The notes: a model not told the origin generated them from the sequence alone. A stretch of DNA of 64,000 nucleotides from Gemmobacter sp. 24YEA27 (GCF_030052995.1 NZ_JASJPW010000001.1:1236501-1300500); one strand, 5' to 3'. Positions 20,334 to 29,698 are shown, counted from the first letter of the stretch. Program-made: numbers and translations.

Positions 20334-20795
20334 TCAGGGGCGGATCTGATCCATCAGCGCGCGCCAGTCCAGATAGGCTTTTTCCTGATCGGGCAGCGGT
20401 GTCAAATCGCCACCAGCCTCAATGAGCGTCGCAATCGTGCGCGCTTTCAGCTCTGGCTCTTCGCTGCAGGCGAGGGTGCTGTTGTCCAGGAGATCGAACG
20501 CCGGCGTCTCGTATTTCGCGATGATCCCGTCGGTATCAAGCTTCAGCTCGCCATAGGCCAAAAGGTCAAAGCCGTCGGTCAGCAGGGAATGTTCCTCATC
20601 CGAAAGGCTCGCCTCCGGGCAGTTCTGGCTGAGGACGAGGGTGTTTTGCATATCCGAAAGCAGCCGGTCAGCCGCGACCGGATCCTGCGCGATCCCCGAC
20701 ATATCGGGCAGCGTGATATAGACTTTGCCATCGGCGAGCGCCGCCGTTGCGCCAAGGCCGAGCGTGACAGCGACGGCCAGGAAGATGCGTTTCAT
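20334..20795 (-). CDS. exported protein of unknown function
   Basis: A 153-residue protein with a clean signal peptide (residues 1-21, MKRIFLAVAVTLGLGATAALA, cleaved before DGKVYI). The mature part is acidic, has two Cys (in SQNCPEA and LACSEEP) that could form a disulfide, and is mostly helical with a C-terminal EKAYLDWRALMDQIRP. The start at 20795 has GAGG about 8 bases upstream. I do not recognise a family. It stands alone between ubiK and the VOC gene. Confidence 0.7.
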   Translation of the reverse strand: MKRIFLAVAVTLGLGATAALADGKVYITLPDMSGIAQDPVAADRLLSDMQNTLVLSQNCPEASLSDEEHSLLTDGFDLLAYGELKLDTDGIIAKYETPAFDLLDNSTLACSEEPELKARTIATLIEAGGDLTPLPDQEKAYLDWRALMDQIRP

Positions 20796-21008
20796 CTGGG
20801 TAACCTCACAGAGTTGCCAGCCGACTATTGCGCCGCGCGGGGGGATGCGAACAGGGCGGGTTTCCTGACCTGACGGCTTTGCCCGCCGGTCAGTCTTCAC
20901 AACTCTGCGATCTCTGCACAGATCCGGTGCGGGAATCGCTGTTTTCGCAAGGCCGGGGCGTCTCTATCTGTGAGGGGAAACAATTTCGTGAGAAGGGAGA
21001 GCGATCTC

Positions 21009-21494
21009 ATGACGACCCCGATCCATCCCGCGACCCGCGTGGGCCATGTGCATCTCAAGGTCTCGGATCTTGACCGTGCGATTGGCTTTTACTCCGGCGT
21101 GCTGGGCTTTGAAGTCACCCAACGGTACGGCGCCCAGGCGGCATTTTTGTCGGCGGGCGGCTATCACCACCATATCGGGCTGAACACCTGGGAATCGCTT
21201 GGCGGCACGCGCCCGGCCCCGGGGACGGTGGGGCTGTACCATTCGGCCTTTCTCTATCCCGACCGCAAGGCGTTGGCCAATGCGCTTAAACGCCTGGTGG
21301 AGGCGGGGTATCCGCTGACCGGCGCCTCGGATCATGGGGTGAGCGAAGCGCTTTACCTTGATGACCCCGATGGCAATGGCGTGGAGCTTTACTGGGACCG
21401 CCCCGAGGCCGACTGGCCGCGCGACGAGAAGGGCGGGCTGAAGATGACCACCCGCCGCCTTGATCTTGAGAAACTGTTGGTGGAAGCTGACTGA
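21009..21494 (+). CDS. VOC family protein (glyoxalase/dioxygenase superfamily)
   Basis: A 161-residue single-domain vicinal-oxygen-chelate protein. Two beta-alpha-beta-beta-beta units are seen: VGHVHLKVSDLDRAIGFYSGVLGF with a metal-ligand His, HHIGLNTW with another, and in the second half LYHSAFLYPDRKALANALKRL, DHGVSEALYLDDPDGNGVELYWDRP with the terminal Glu ligand. This pattern resembles CatE-like catechol dioxygenase relatives, but the substrate is unknown. GGGAGAG precedes the ATG. Confidence 0.88.
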   Translation: MTTPIHPATRVGHVHLKVSDLDRAIGFYSGVLGFEVTQRYGAQAAFLSAGGYHHHIGLNTWESLGGTRPAPGTVGLYHSAFLYPDRKALANALKRLVEAGYPLTGASDHGVSEALYLDDPDGNGVELYWDRPEADWPRDEKGGLKMTTRRLDLEKLLVEAD

Positions 21495-21497
21495 ACC

Positions 21498-22349
21498 CTA
21501 GCGCCGGATCAGCCGGGTCGCGGCCGAGGCGGCCCAGCCGGCAAAGGCGGCAATCGCCAGCGACAACAGGCCGTAAAACAAGGGCTGCTCGCGCGAGAGG
21601 TTGAAGACCATGCGCTCCAGCCCTTCTTTGCGCACCCGGATCCAGCGCTCGTGGTTCGCGATGACCTTGCCGTCGCGCAAGAGGAACATCCGCACCCGGT
21701 AGACGCCTTCGGTCAGGTTCGAGGGCAAAGTGAGATCGGCGCGAAACAGCGTCTGTTCTGACAGCTGGACACGGTTTTCCAGCATCCGGTAGCGCCCCTC
21801 ATTGGTGCGCACCCGGATCATCGAGCGGATGAACTCGCCCTCGGCCAGCAGGATCGGGAAAAGCGGCATCGTATCCGGGTCGCCGCCCCGGGCGACCCAG
21901 GCCTCGGTCGCGGCATCCGCAGCTTCAAGATGCACCAGCTGGTCGATGGAGATCGCATGTTTGCGGTTCTCCTCGGCGCTCAGGATCTCGTCGAGCTTGC
22001 CGGTTGTGGCCACGGCGTAGAAGCTGGGCGCGCTGGAAATATTGACAGAGTCGCGGTTGATCCAGATGCCGGCGGTGCGTTCCTTGCGCCTGACGGTGAC
22101 CGGGCCGGAGGGGCCCTCGGCGGTCACGATCACATCGAGCCGCCCCTGTGGCGCCGGTGCGTCGCGCCGGACGGCGCCATAGACGAGGATCTCGTCGCCA
22201 TCGAAATTCGCGGTGATCGAGACGCGGTTCTGGCTCAGGCCCGAGACGATTGTCTCGACCGGGGTGTCTGGGACGCCATCCTGTGCGGCGTCCTGCGCCA
22301 TAGCGGGGCCCGCAAGGATCAGCGTGGCGATCAGGGTAAGCCGCCTCAT
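21498..22349 (-). CDS. TIGR02186 family membrane-anchored protein
   Basis: A 283-residue protein with a signal peptide (residues 1-18), a large periplasmic beta-rich domain (from VETIVSGLSQNRVSITANFDGDEILVYGAVRR) and one C-terminal membrane helix (PLFYGLLSLAIAAFAGW). This is the alphaproteobacterial TIGR02186 family, which nearly always follows a TauE/SafE permease. Its ATG overlaps the permease stop (ATGA at 22346-22349), so the two are translated together and probably work as one export system for sulfite or an organosulfur compound. Confidence 0.92.
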   Translation of the reverse strand: MRRLTLIATLILAGPAMAQDAAQDGVPDTPVETIVSGLSQNRVSITANFDGDEILVYGAVRRDAPAPQGRLDVIVTAEGPSGPVTVRRKERTAGIWINRDSVNISSAPSFYAVATTGKLDEILSAEENRKHAISIDQLVHLEAADAATEAWVARGGDPDTMPLFPILLAEGEFIRSMIRVRTNEGRYRMLENRVQLSEQTLFRADLTLPSNLTEGVYRVRMFLLRDGKVIANHERWIRVRKEGLERMVFNLSREQPLFYGLLSLAIAAFAGWAASAATRLIRR

Positions 22350-23266
22350 GGCAGCACCCCGGGCATCACCGAATATAGCTCGACCGGGCGCAGCAGCAGA
22401 TCAACCGCAATCCTGAGCGCCACCGCGACGACGAGCAGCGACAAAAGGACGCGCAGCTGTTCGGCCTTGAGATAGACGCCGACACGGCTGCCGATCTGCG
22501 CCCCGATCACGCCACCAAGGATCAGCACCAGTGCCAGCATCATATCGACGGTCTGCGAGGTGACCGAATGCATGATGGTGGTAAAGGCCGAGACGAAGAT
22601 GATCTGGAAAAGCGAGGTGCCGATCACGACCTTGGTGGGCATGCCCAGCAGGTAGATCATCGCAGGCACCAGGATGAAGCCGCCGCCCACCCCCATGATC
22701 GCGGCCAGAAAGCCGGTGAAGGCGCCGATCGCCATCGGCGGGATCACCGAGATATAAAGCCCCGAGGCGCGGAATTTCATCTTGAAGGGCAGGCCATGCG
22801 CCCAGGAATGGGTATGGGCGCGGCGGATCTGTACCTTGCCGCCCCGCGTCCGCAAAAGCGCGCGCAGGCTTTCCTGCAACATCGTCGCGCCGATAAAGCC
22901 CAGGAAAACGACATAAGAGATCTGCACGAACAGATCGACCTGGCCCAGTGACTGCATCAGCGCAAAGACCCAGATCCCGATGGCAGAGCCGATGAAACCG
23001 CCCGCAAGCAGCACGGTTCCCATGCGGAAATCGACTGCCTTGCGCTTCATCTGCGCCAGCACCCCCGAGACCGAAGAGGCCACGACCTGGTTCGCGCCGG
23101 TCGCCACCGCGACAGCGGGCGGCACGCCGATGAAGAACAACAGGGGGGTGATCAGAAAGCCGCCGCCAACCCCGAACATTCCCGAAAGAAAGCCCACGAT
23201 TCCGCCGATCCCGAACAACAGGAAAATATTGACCGAGACCTCGGCGATAGGGAGGTAGAGTTGCAT
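22346..23266 (-). CDS. sulfite exporter TauE/SafE family permease
   Basis: A 306-residue inner-membrane protein with eight or so membrane segments and the internal two-fold repeat of TauE/SafE proteins: GIGGIVGFLSGMFGVGGGFLITPLLFF in the first half and GFLAAIMGVGGGFILVPAMIYLLG in the second. The family exports sulfite, sulfoacetate or related anions. It is the first gene of a two-gene operon with the TIGR02186 partner. Substrate is inferred from the family only. Confidence 0.92.
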   Translation of the reverse strand: MQLYLPIAEVSVNIFLLFGIGGIVGFLSGMFGVGGGFLITPLLFFIGVPPAVAVATGANQVVASSVSGVLAQMKRKAVDFRMGTVLLAGGFIGSAIGIWVFALMQSLGQVDLFVQISYVVFLGFIGATMLQESLRALLRTRGGKVQIRRAHTHSWAHGLPFKMKFRASGLYISVIPPMAIGAFTGFLAAIMGVGGGFILVPAMIYLLGMPTKVVIGTSLFQIIFVSAFTTIMHSVTSQTVDMMLALVLILGGVIGAQIGSRVGVYLKAEQLRVLLSLLVVAVALRIAVDLLLRPVELYSVMPGVLP

Positions 23267-23423
23267 CGGGGAAGGGGCCAGGCCAGTAACAAGCGGGGAT
23301 GTGTCAGCTCAGGTTTGCCCGCCTGCGCCCGGAAGTCAAACCGGCTTTCACCTCACGCGAGATCGTGCAGGTAACGGCGCAGGATTCGTTCCAGTTTTGC
23401 CGCACCAACGGGGGCGCCATGGG

Positions 23424-24037
23424 TTAGGTATGATCGCGGCTGATCGCCTCGTCTGAGAGACCTGCAGCCATATTGCTGATGGTTGAGATTGCCGTGACCG
23501 CAAGGCAGAGAAGCCGCGTGAGGATCACTTCGGGCAGGGTGGACATGCCGACCGTATCGCCTTCGAGGAGTTTAGGCATACGAATCTCGGCAGGGGTTTC
23601 GAAAGAGCGGCCGGAATACCAGCAACAGATCCCTTCCCCAGGCGGGATCGATTCGGCATCGGTCGCCTGGGTGAGCGCCTGGCGCAGCCGGGGGAATGGG
23701 CGTTTGTCATGGAGACGAAACGGGCATCAGTAGGCTCGCTGATCAGCGTATTGCGGTCATTATAGTTGATGTGATCGGAAAGGAGCATCAGATCCCCGGG
23801 CGGAATGTCTGAGCGCAGCGCCAGGGCCTGGAAGACGGCAAAGAGCAGGCAGGCCCAGAGCGCGGCAACCGGACGCCATTTAGCTAAGATCATCGCGGCG
23901 GTCAGAATTTTGCCATCGGGCCCGATGTCGAAAATCCCGGTGCGATCGGACCAAAGCCCGCGAAGGCAGGTTAGCAGCAAGAGCGTTGAAAGCTGCACCG
24001 TCGAAGCGAGAAGCCGGAGGACCGAGGCGTGATCCAT
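23424..24037 (-). pseudogene. BMP-type ABC permease 2 remnant joined to a purine-nucleoside phosphorylase remnant
   Basis: From ATG 24037 the sequence gives the start of a nucleoside ABC permease (MDHASVLRLLASTVQL, then GLWSDRTGIFDIGPDGKIL), jumps to its distal AALWACLLFAVFQALALR, and then runs in frame into purine-nucleoside phosphorylase (DLMLLSDHINYNDRN). After a frameshift near 23640 the phosphorylase end is readable to a TAA at 23424: CCWYSGRSFETPAEIR, GDTVGMSTLPEVILTR and TISNMAAGLSDE, the active-site and C-terminal motifs. At least two deletions and one frameshift have made a chimera. Neither activity can survive. Confidence 0.82.
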
Positions 24038-24107
24038 CAGGCGGCCTTTGCTTTGGACGCCTGGGTGGGCAGGCGGGCGAAGACACGTTCAGGCCCGATG
24101 CCGACCA

Positions 24108-24959
24108 TCATATCAGGGCTCCGGTGAAGAGGCTCACGAGGCCCTGGATCACGATCCGCGTCCCGATGGGAATGGCGGTCATGAATCCAGGCTCGGATCC
24201 GCCCTGGAAGATGAAGCCAAAGAGAAACGCCGCCAGCACCACGCCAGGCGGATGGTTCCGCCCCATCAGCGCCACGGCGATGCCGATGAACCCGGCACAG
24301 GCGGCGGAATTCTCGAGGAGGCGGCCGGCATCTCCCATCACATTGCTGACCGACATAAGGCCTGCAAGCGCGCCCGGGATCAGGAGCGCGGTCATCGTGG
24401 TCTTTACCGGGCCGGTCCCGGCGTAACGCGGGGCGCCTTCGGATTTGCCCAAAGCGCAGCAGCGGAACCCGGTGCGGCTGTGCCAGGGGAGGAGCCAGAT
24501 CACCAGCGCCGCCACAAGCGCGAGGAACAGCGTGATAACGGCTGGCACGGTGCGCTGGAAAAGAAGATCGTGTCCCCGGGCATCTGGATGAAACGCGGCA
24601 GCGCCATCGCGGCAAGGAAACGGGCACAGGACGGGTCCAGGGAGTCGATGGGGCGCGCACATCGACCAGCAGGAACACCAGAAGGTTTGCCGCGATAGAG
24701 TTGAACATGATCGTGGTGATCACGATATGGCTGCCGCGCCTGGCGTGGAGCCAGGCCGGGATCGCGGTCCAGGCGGCGCCTAAGGCCGCCGCTGTGAGCG
24801 AGGCGCCGGGCAGTGCCAGCGCACCCTGGACCATGGTGGTCAGCGCAAACCAGGGGCTCTCACCAGTCGGGATGATCACCAGCGTAGTCAGAATGCCGCA
24901 AGTGTCAGCGAAATCAGCGGCACGACGACCAGATCGGCCCATTTCGGCAAGGGCTGCAT
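24108..24959 (-). pseudogene. BMP-type ABC permease 1 remnant
   Basis: The start MQPLPKWADLVVVPLISLTLAAF at 24959 ends in a TGA after 23 codons. In other frames follow GESPWFALTTMVQGAL, a deletion, then LGAAWTAIPAWLHARRGSHIVITTIMFNSIAANLLVFLLV, further out-of-frame sequence, and at the end GLMSVSNVMGDAGRLLENSAACAGFIGIAVALMG and IQGLVSLFTGALI. These pieces follow the order of a YufP-type nucleoside permease. Several stops, frameshifts and a deletion show that it is dead. Confidence 0.82.
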
Positions 24960-25030
24960 CAGGGGGCCTCTGCCGTTTGTTCGGGCGGAGTCCGGTCTGG
25001 GATTCGGGCGGGGGCAATGCCGACCTTCAG

Positions 25031-25790
25031 TCAGCCGATATCGCTCTCGGATGTGGCTCCCGGGTCGTGCAGCGCCATGATGCCACCGTCGAATGTAATG
25101 GCGATACGGTCGGAAAGGCTCATAATTTCATCAAGTTCGACCGAGACCAGCAGGATCGCATGACCATCTGAGCGGCGCGCCGGGCGGGGCCGGTTTCTGC
25201 GGTGCCGAGCGCGGCGACAAGGCGGTCGCGCCCCCCCTTTGAGGATGCGATAGAGGTGGCTGGGCTTTGCCGAGGGTAAGGATGTCGGTGGGTTCATCGA
25301 GGATCAGGATATCGGCGTTGCGTCAGAGGGCTTTCAGTATCTCAACCCGCTGCTGATGGCCGAGCGAGAGGCCTTCGACCAGTGCGTTGGCCTAGACCTC
25401 GAGCCCGTATTCGCGTGCGAGTGCGGTGAGGCTGTCGCGGGCGGGCCGGAGCGAGCGGCCAGGCAGCGGGCCATCTTTGGCGCCGGGGATGACATTTTTC
25501 AGGACGGTGAAATTCTTCACCAGCTTGAAATGCTGGAAGACCATGCCAATGCCGGCGCGGATCGCGCTCAGACCGTCGGGGAGAGCAGTCGGGTGGCCAT
25601 GGATCAGACACTCGCCCTGATCGGCACAGTAAAACCCTAAAGGATCGACATCAGCGACGATTTGCCGGCGCAGTTTGCGCCGATGATGCCTGGGAGCATG
25701 CCTTTCGGGACGGAAAATCTGATCCGGCATCGGCGCGGACCGGGCCGATGCTTTTCGAGACGCACCGCAATCTCATGGCCGGGGGATATG
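25031..25790 (-). pseudogene. BMP-type ABC transporter ATP-binding protein remnant
   Basis: Readable pieces on the minus strand include an altered Walker A region (NCAGKSS where GAGKST is expected), IGMVFQHFKLVKNFTVLKNV (Q-loop region), [28 protein letters not shown] (signature and Walker B) and, after a deletion of most of the second ATPase domain, the end stretch LLVSVELDEIMSLSDRIAITFDGGIM. Frames change repeatedly. Intact relatives have two fused ABC domains and about 500 residues; only about 250 codons remain here. Confidence 0.8.
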
Positions 25791-25799
25791 TGGCGGAGG

Positions 25800-25821
25800 C
25801 CGGGGGGTTAAGACCCCCCGG
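25800..25821. repeat. GC hairpin within decayed ABC operon
   Basis: CCGGGGGGT, loop TAAG, ACCCCCCGG, followed by another run of six C. It lies between the remnants of the binding protein and the ATPase genes and resembles the GC hairpins found at other gene ends in this window. Confidence 0.5.
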
Positions 25822-25869
25822 ACCCCCCGCGTGGCGCCCGATTGCGTCGCCGGGCATCCCCCGGCCCAT

Positions 25870-26887
25870 TCAGAACGGCGCCGTGTCGCAGGTATTGCCC
25901 GAGCGGGAGGCGTGGACTTTCAGCTCGCCCGCGATGATTGCCGCCGCTGCGGCATCGACGCTTGCCTTCATTTCAGGCGTGATCAGCGCGGCGGTATTGT
26001 TGTCCGGCGCATTACCTACACCATCTTCCTTCAGCTCCAGAAGCTGCGGCGTCAGGTCCTGCGCCTCGCTCTGTCTGAACCAATCACAGACTGCCAGTTT
26101 GACGCGCTTGAGGATCGAGGTCAGCACCTGGCTGGGATGGAGGTGGTCCTGGTTCGAAGCGACGCTGACCGAAAGAATGCCCTCATCCGCTGCGGCCTGT
26201 AAAACGCCGAGCCAGGTCTGGCTGGCGGCGGCGAAGATAACATCAGTGCCTTAGGCTTTCAGGGTGCGGGCCTGTTCCGGGTCTTTGACCGGGTCATTCC
26301 AGGCGTCCGGAGGATCGCCGGTCATCGGGGAGGCGAATTTGATATCCGGGTTCACCGCCTTCGCCCCTTGCGCAAAGCCGCAGCCGAAGGCCCGGATCCG
26401 CGGGACATTCATGCCGCCCGACAAAGCCCAGCCTGCCGGTTTTCGAGGCCCGGGCCGCGAGCATTCCGGTCAGATAAGAGCCCTCTTCCTCGTGGAGGCT
26501 GATCGAGAGCACATTCGGCTGCGCTGCCGGATCGACCCGGCCGTCGGTGGTGACGATTTTCGTATCGGAGGAAATCGGGTGCGATGCGGGCAATCGGATC
26601 TGCATGCCAAATCCGGTTGCCACCACCGGATTGGTGCCATTCTCGGCCATGCGGCGCAGCGATTGTTCGCGCTGGGTCTCTTCGCGCATCTCGCGTTCCT
26701 GGCAGGTGCCTCCGGTCTCGGCCTTCAGGCGCACGGCGCCATTGCAGGCGGCCTCGGTGAGGCTTTTGTCGACGCCGCCGCCGTGGTCGAAGATCAGTGC
26801 GTGGTCTGCCAGGGAGGCGCTGGCGGCGATTCCGGTGAAAAGTGCGGGGACAGCGGTTGCCTGGGCAGGACGGGTTGCAAGGATCAT
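25870..26887 (-). pseudogene. BMP family nucleoside ABC transporter substrate-binding protein remnant
   Basis: The BMP/Med-family binding protein can be followed almost from end to end: signal-like start at 26887, LADHALIFDHGGGVDKSLTEAACNGA, NGTNPVVATGFGMQI, NVLSISLHEEEGSYLTGMLAA, then after a frameshift near 26415 FGCGFAQGAKAVNPD and NDPVKDPEQARTLKA followed by an in-frame TAA, and again GVLQAAADEGILSVSV, LHPSQVLTSILKRV and a normal C-terminal region to 25870. In living relatives this lipoprotein or periplasmic protein delivers nucleosides. Here a frameshift and stop inactivate it. Confidence 0.85.
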
Positions 26888-27044
26888 GATTTTTTCCCTG
26901 CTGGAACAACGCTTTCTGCCAGGAGCTTTCCCCGGTCCGGCCGGAGCCCCGCCTGATCGCCGCCATCCCGGCTACGGAGCCTGGCCCTGGGTCGAGGTGT
27001 TTTCTGGGCCTGGCGCTTACCCGGCCCTTGCATGGTGGCGCGCG

Positions 27045-27503
27045 TCAGCCCTCGCGGGCGAGAACCAGCGCATCGATGTGATTTCCCCCGGGGGCCTGGT
27101 AATAGTTCCGGCGGCGGCCTGCCTCGTGGAAGCCGGCGCGGGTGTAAAGGGCGATGGCCGGGGCATTGTCGGCTGCGACCTCGAGAAACAGCGAGGTTGC
27201 GTTGCGGGTGCTGGCCTCGGCCAGAAACCCCGCGACGAAGCATTCGCCCAGCCCCTGACGGCGGTGCCGGGGATGGACGGCCAGCGTCAGAAGTTCGGCC
27301 TCGCCTGCAATGGCAGAGCCGATCAGAAAGCCCGCGGGCTCCTGATCCCGCGCTTCGGTCAGAAGGAAGACATGGGGCCGGGAGAGAAGCGCCGCGATCT
27401 CCGCCGCGCTCCAGGGGCGCGGTATGGTGAAAGAGGCGGCATGGATCCGCGCGAGGCTTTCGGCCAGGACGGCTGGCATGTCTGGGGCGACGTGTTCAGC
27501 CAT
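27045..27503 (-). CDS. rimI: ribosomal-protein-alanine N-acetyltransferase RimI-like GNAT
   Basis: A 152-residue GNAT acetyltransferase. The acetyl-CoA binding motif A is LTLAVHPRHRRQGLGECFVAGFL, preceded by AGFLIGSAIAGEAELL, and the C-terminal FLEVAADNAPAIALYTRAGFHEAGRRRNYY matches RimI. RimI acetylates the N terminus of ribosomal protein S18. Its ATG at 27503 overlaps the tsaB stop, and tsaB-rimI is a classic pair. An ATG two codons upstream is also possible. Confidence 0.9.
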   Translation of the reverse strand: MAEHVAPDMPAVLAESLARIHAASFTIPRPWSAAEIAALLSRPHVFLLTEARDQEPAGFLIGSAIAGEAELLTLAVHPRHRRQGLGECFVAGFLAEASTRNATSLFLEVAADNAPAIALYTRAGFHEAGRRRNYYQAPGGNHIDALVLAREG

Positions 27504-28230
27504 CCGCATCAAGCGGGGCGCGATCCGTGGTCTCCGGGCCGTTGGCATCAAGTATCACCGGCGGCGGATCAGAGGGCGGCGCGGCATCGGGCGGTCGGAC
27601 ATAAAGCGGGGCCGGGCGCGCGTTCTGGGCCAGGCCACAGGCGAATTTCCACACTGCAACCTGTGCCAGCCGGCCGGGAATATTCTCCAGCTCGCAGCAC
27701 AGGGCGCGGCCCGCGAAAGGCGCTGCGATCTCGTCAGCGCGGTGGCCGGTGACCTGCATCCGCCCCGGCATCGCAAGGTCGGCGGGCGGGCAGGCGGGGT
27801 CGATCAGCCGGGGCGCGGCCTGGGCTGCGCCATAGCGGAAAGGCTGGACATAGGCCTCGCCGCGCGGGGCGGGGAGGCTCACAAGCTCGGCCGGATGGGA
27901 ATGGGGATGGGCGGGGTCGCGCATCATCTCGAAACTGGTGACACCGGTCTGCGGCAGGTCAAGCCCAAGCGCCAGCCCGCGCGCGGCGGCGACCGCAATG
28001 CGTATTCCGGTGAAATTTCCCGGGCCAACCCCCACCGCCAGCGCCGCCAGATGCGCCCAGGGCAGGCCGGCCTCGGCCAGAAGCTCTTCGAGCATCGGCA
28101 TCAGCCGCTCGGCCTGGCCCTTTTGCATCGGTTCAAAGCGGGTGAAGAGCCCCTGCGGCGTAACCAGAGCGGCCGCGCAATGCGCGGCCGATGTGTCGAA
28201 AGCCAACAGAGGAAAACGCGCCTCAGCCAT
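27496..28230 (-). CDS. tsaB: tRNA threonylcarbamoyladenosine modification protein TsaB
   Basis: A 244-residue protein needed with TsaC, TsaD and TsaE for the t6A37 modification of tRNAs reading ANN codons. It has the ASKHA-fold start LLAFDTSAAHCAAAL, the LEELLAEAGLPWAHLAALAVGVGPGNFTGIRI region typical of TsaB, and the family's variable C terminus. It overlaps rimI at its 3' end. Essential in most bacteria. Confidence 0.94.
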   Translation of the reverse strand: MAEARFPLLAFDTSAAHCAAALVTPQGLFTRFEPMQKGQAERLMPMLEELLAEAGLPWAHLAALAVGVGPGNFTGIRIAVAAARGLALGLDLPQTGVTSFEMMRDPAHPHSHPAELVSLPAPRGEAYVQPFRYGAAQAAPRLIDPACPPADLAMPGRMQVTGHRADEIAAPFAGRALCCELENIPGRLAQVAVWKFACGLAQNARPAPLYVRPPDAAPPSDPPPVILDANGPETTDRAPLDADG

Positions 28231-28251
28231 CAGGGGAATGCCGGACGCGGA

Positions 28252-28815
28252 TCAGGCCGCGACCGGGCGGACCTCGGTGACTTCCGGAATGTAATGGCGC
28301 AGCAGGTTCTCGATCCCCATTTTCAGCGTGAGGGTCGAGGAAGGGCAGCCGGCGCAGGCGCCCTGCATATGCAGATAAACAATGCCGCGATCAAAGCCGT
28401 GGAACGTGATGTCGCCGCCGTCCTGGGCCACTGCCGGGCGCACGCGCGTGTCCAGCAATTCCTTGATCTGGCTTACGATACCTTCATCGGCACTGTCGAA
28501 ATTGGCAGCATGACCATCGCCCGGACCTTCGCCGTCGATCACGGCCTGGCCGGACTGGAAATGCTCCATGATCGCGCCAAGGATCTGCGGCTTGATATGG
28601 GGCCATTCGATCTGATCGGCCTTGGTGACGGTCACAAAATCAGACCCGAGGAAAACCCCGGTCACGCCGCCCGCCGCAAAAATGCGCCGCGCCAGCGGCG
28701 ATTTTGCCGCCGCTTCGGCATTGGGGAAATCCGCGGTGCCAAGTTCCAGCACGGTCAGGCCGGGCAGAAATTTCAGCGTCGCCGGATTCGGAGTGGATTC
28801 GGTCTGGATGAACAT
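28252..28815 (-). CDS. NifU family iron-sulfur scaffold protein
   Basis: A 187-residue protein with an N-terminal Nfu_N domain (FIQTESTPNPATLKFLPG) and a C-terminal NifU-like domain (VRPAVAQDGGDI, then GACAGCPSSTLTLKMGIENLLR). The CxxC pair at about residues 154 and 157 carries a transferable iron-sulfur cluster. It is like human NFU1 and supports maturation of 4Fe-4S proteins. It is upstream of tsaB on the same strand, 21 bases away. Confidence 0.93.
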   Translation of the reverse strand: MFIQTESTPNPATLKFLPGLTVLELGTADFPNAEAAAKSPLARRIFAAGGVTGVFLGSDFVTVTKADQIEWPHIKPQILGAIMEHFQSGQAVIDGEGPGDGHAANFDSADEGIVSQIKELLDTRVRPAVAQDGGDITFHGFDRGIVYLHMQGACAGCPSSTLTLKMGIENLLRHYIPEVTEVRPVAA

Positions 28816-28960
28816 GGTGCTTCTCCGACTGTATCAGCCGGATATGGGGCCGGCGGGATCACAAGTCAACTGCGCGCCCGCGTGTAAACCCCCTGCGGAG
28901 CGCGGAATGCGGCAAAGGGAGGCGTGCCCGGAGCCAGATGGCCCGCATGGCAACACTGTT

Positions 28961-29125
28961 TCAGGCGCGGTCCGAGCCGAAATAGGCATACATCTCGTCC
29001 AGCGCATTGAGGCGCGAAAGCTGCACCGGGGCCGGTTTCTGGCTGGGCGGGGTATAATAGGTCAGGGCCGGATCCTGCGGCACGAGGACCGCTTTCAGAA
29101 TATCGACGGGGCGTTGCACAGACAT
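28961..29125 (-). CDS. 54-residue protein of unknown function
   Basis: A short gene starting MSVQRPVDILKAVL at 29125 with AGGA eight bases before the ATG, and ending ALDEMYAYFGSDRA at 28961. It has tyrosine- and proline-rich middle (LTYYTPPSQKPAPVQ). The good ribosome binding site, sensible codon use and compact, non-repetitive sequence support expression. Similar short proteins ending in an MYAYF-like stretch are, to my knowledge, common in Rhodobacteraceae, but I cannot assign a function. An upstream ATG at 29134 is less likely. Confidence 0.65.
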   Translation of the reverse strand: MSVQRPVDILKAVLVPQDPALTYYTPPSQKPAPVQLSRLNALDEMYAYFGSDRA

Positions 29126-29275
29126 GTCGTGCATCCTTTGGTAATTGTCGCCTCCCGCCGGAAATATAGGTCAATGCTGCGATGCAGAAAACCCGCCGCT
29201 TCCGCAGGGCGGGGTTGCATCTGCGGCATGTCTTCCCTCACGGCAGCCGCCAGATACGGCTCAGATAAGCCCGGC

Positions 29276-29698
29276 TCAGATAAGACCGGTCTGGCCGAGC
29301 ACCACCCAGACGAGATAAAGCGCGGTCGCAATCAGCGTCGCCCCGACCGCAAGCGAGCCGAGATCCTTGGCATCGCGGGCAAATTCAGACCAGTCCGGCG
29401 AAAGATGGTCGACCAGCACCTCAAGCGCGGTGTTCAGCGCCTCGACGGCAGTCAGCACCAGCAGGAAAATCGCGAAGCCGAGCAGTTTGGCGAGGCCCAC
29501 CCCCCAGAGCGCGAGGCCGGCAAGCACGATCAGCCCGATGGTCAGCTCCTGGCGAAAGGCGCTTTCGTGCAAAAGCCGGCGGAACCCGGCGGCGGAATAG
29601 GTCGCCGCCGCCAGAAGATGGGCTAAGCCCGATTTGCGCGGCGGCTTCTGGTGCGGCGGCTTTATGGCGCCGCCCTGCGGTATCTGCTGGCTGGTCAT
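29276..29698 (-). CDS. dgkA: diacylglycerol kinase
   Basis: A 140-residue inner-membrane kinase that recycles diacylglycerol to phosphatidic acid. It has three membrane segments (about 52-68, 70-88, 115-135), the N-terminal amphipathic helix AATYSAAGFRRLLHESAFRQEL, and the DgkA signature EALNTALEVLVDHLSPDWSEFARDAKDLGS, which supplies the catalytic Glu and Asp. The extra N-terminal 25 residues are basic and proline-rich. It is divergent from the mntP riboswitch. Confidence 0.93.
   Translation of the reverse strand: MTSQQIPQGGAIKPPHQKPPRKSGLAHLLAAATYSAAGFRRLLHESAFRQELTIGLIVLAGLALWGVGLAKLLGFAIFLLVLTAVEALNTALEVLVDHLSPDWSEFARDAKDLGSLAVGATLIATALYLVWVVLGQTGLI

Noticed and set aside
24108..26887. 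New ABC transporter genes in several short frames
   Set aside because: The frames are pieces of one known operon type with stops and deletions, so they are described as pseudogenes.
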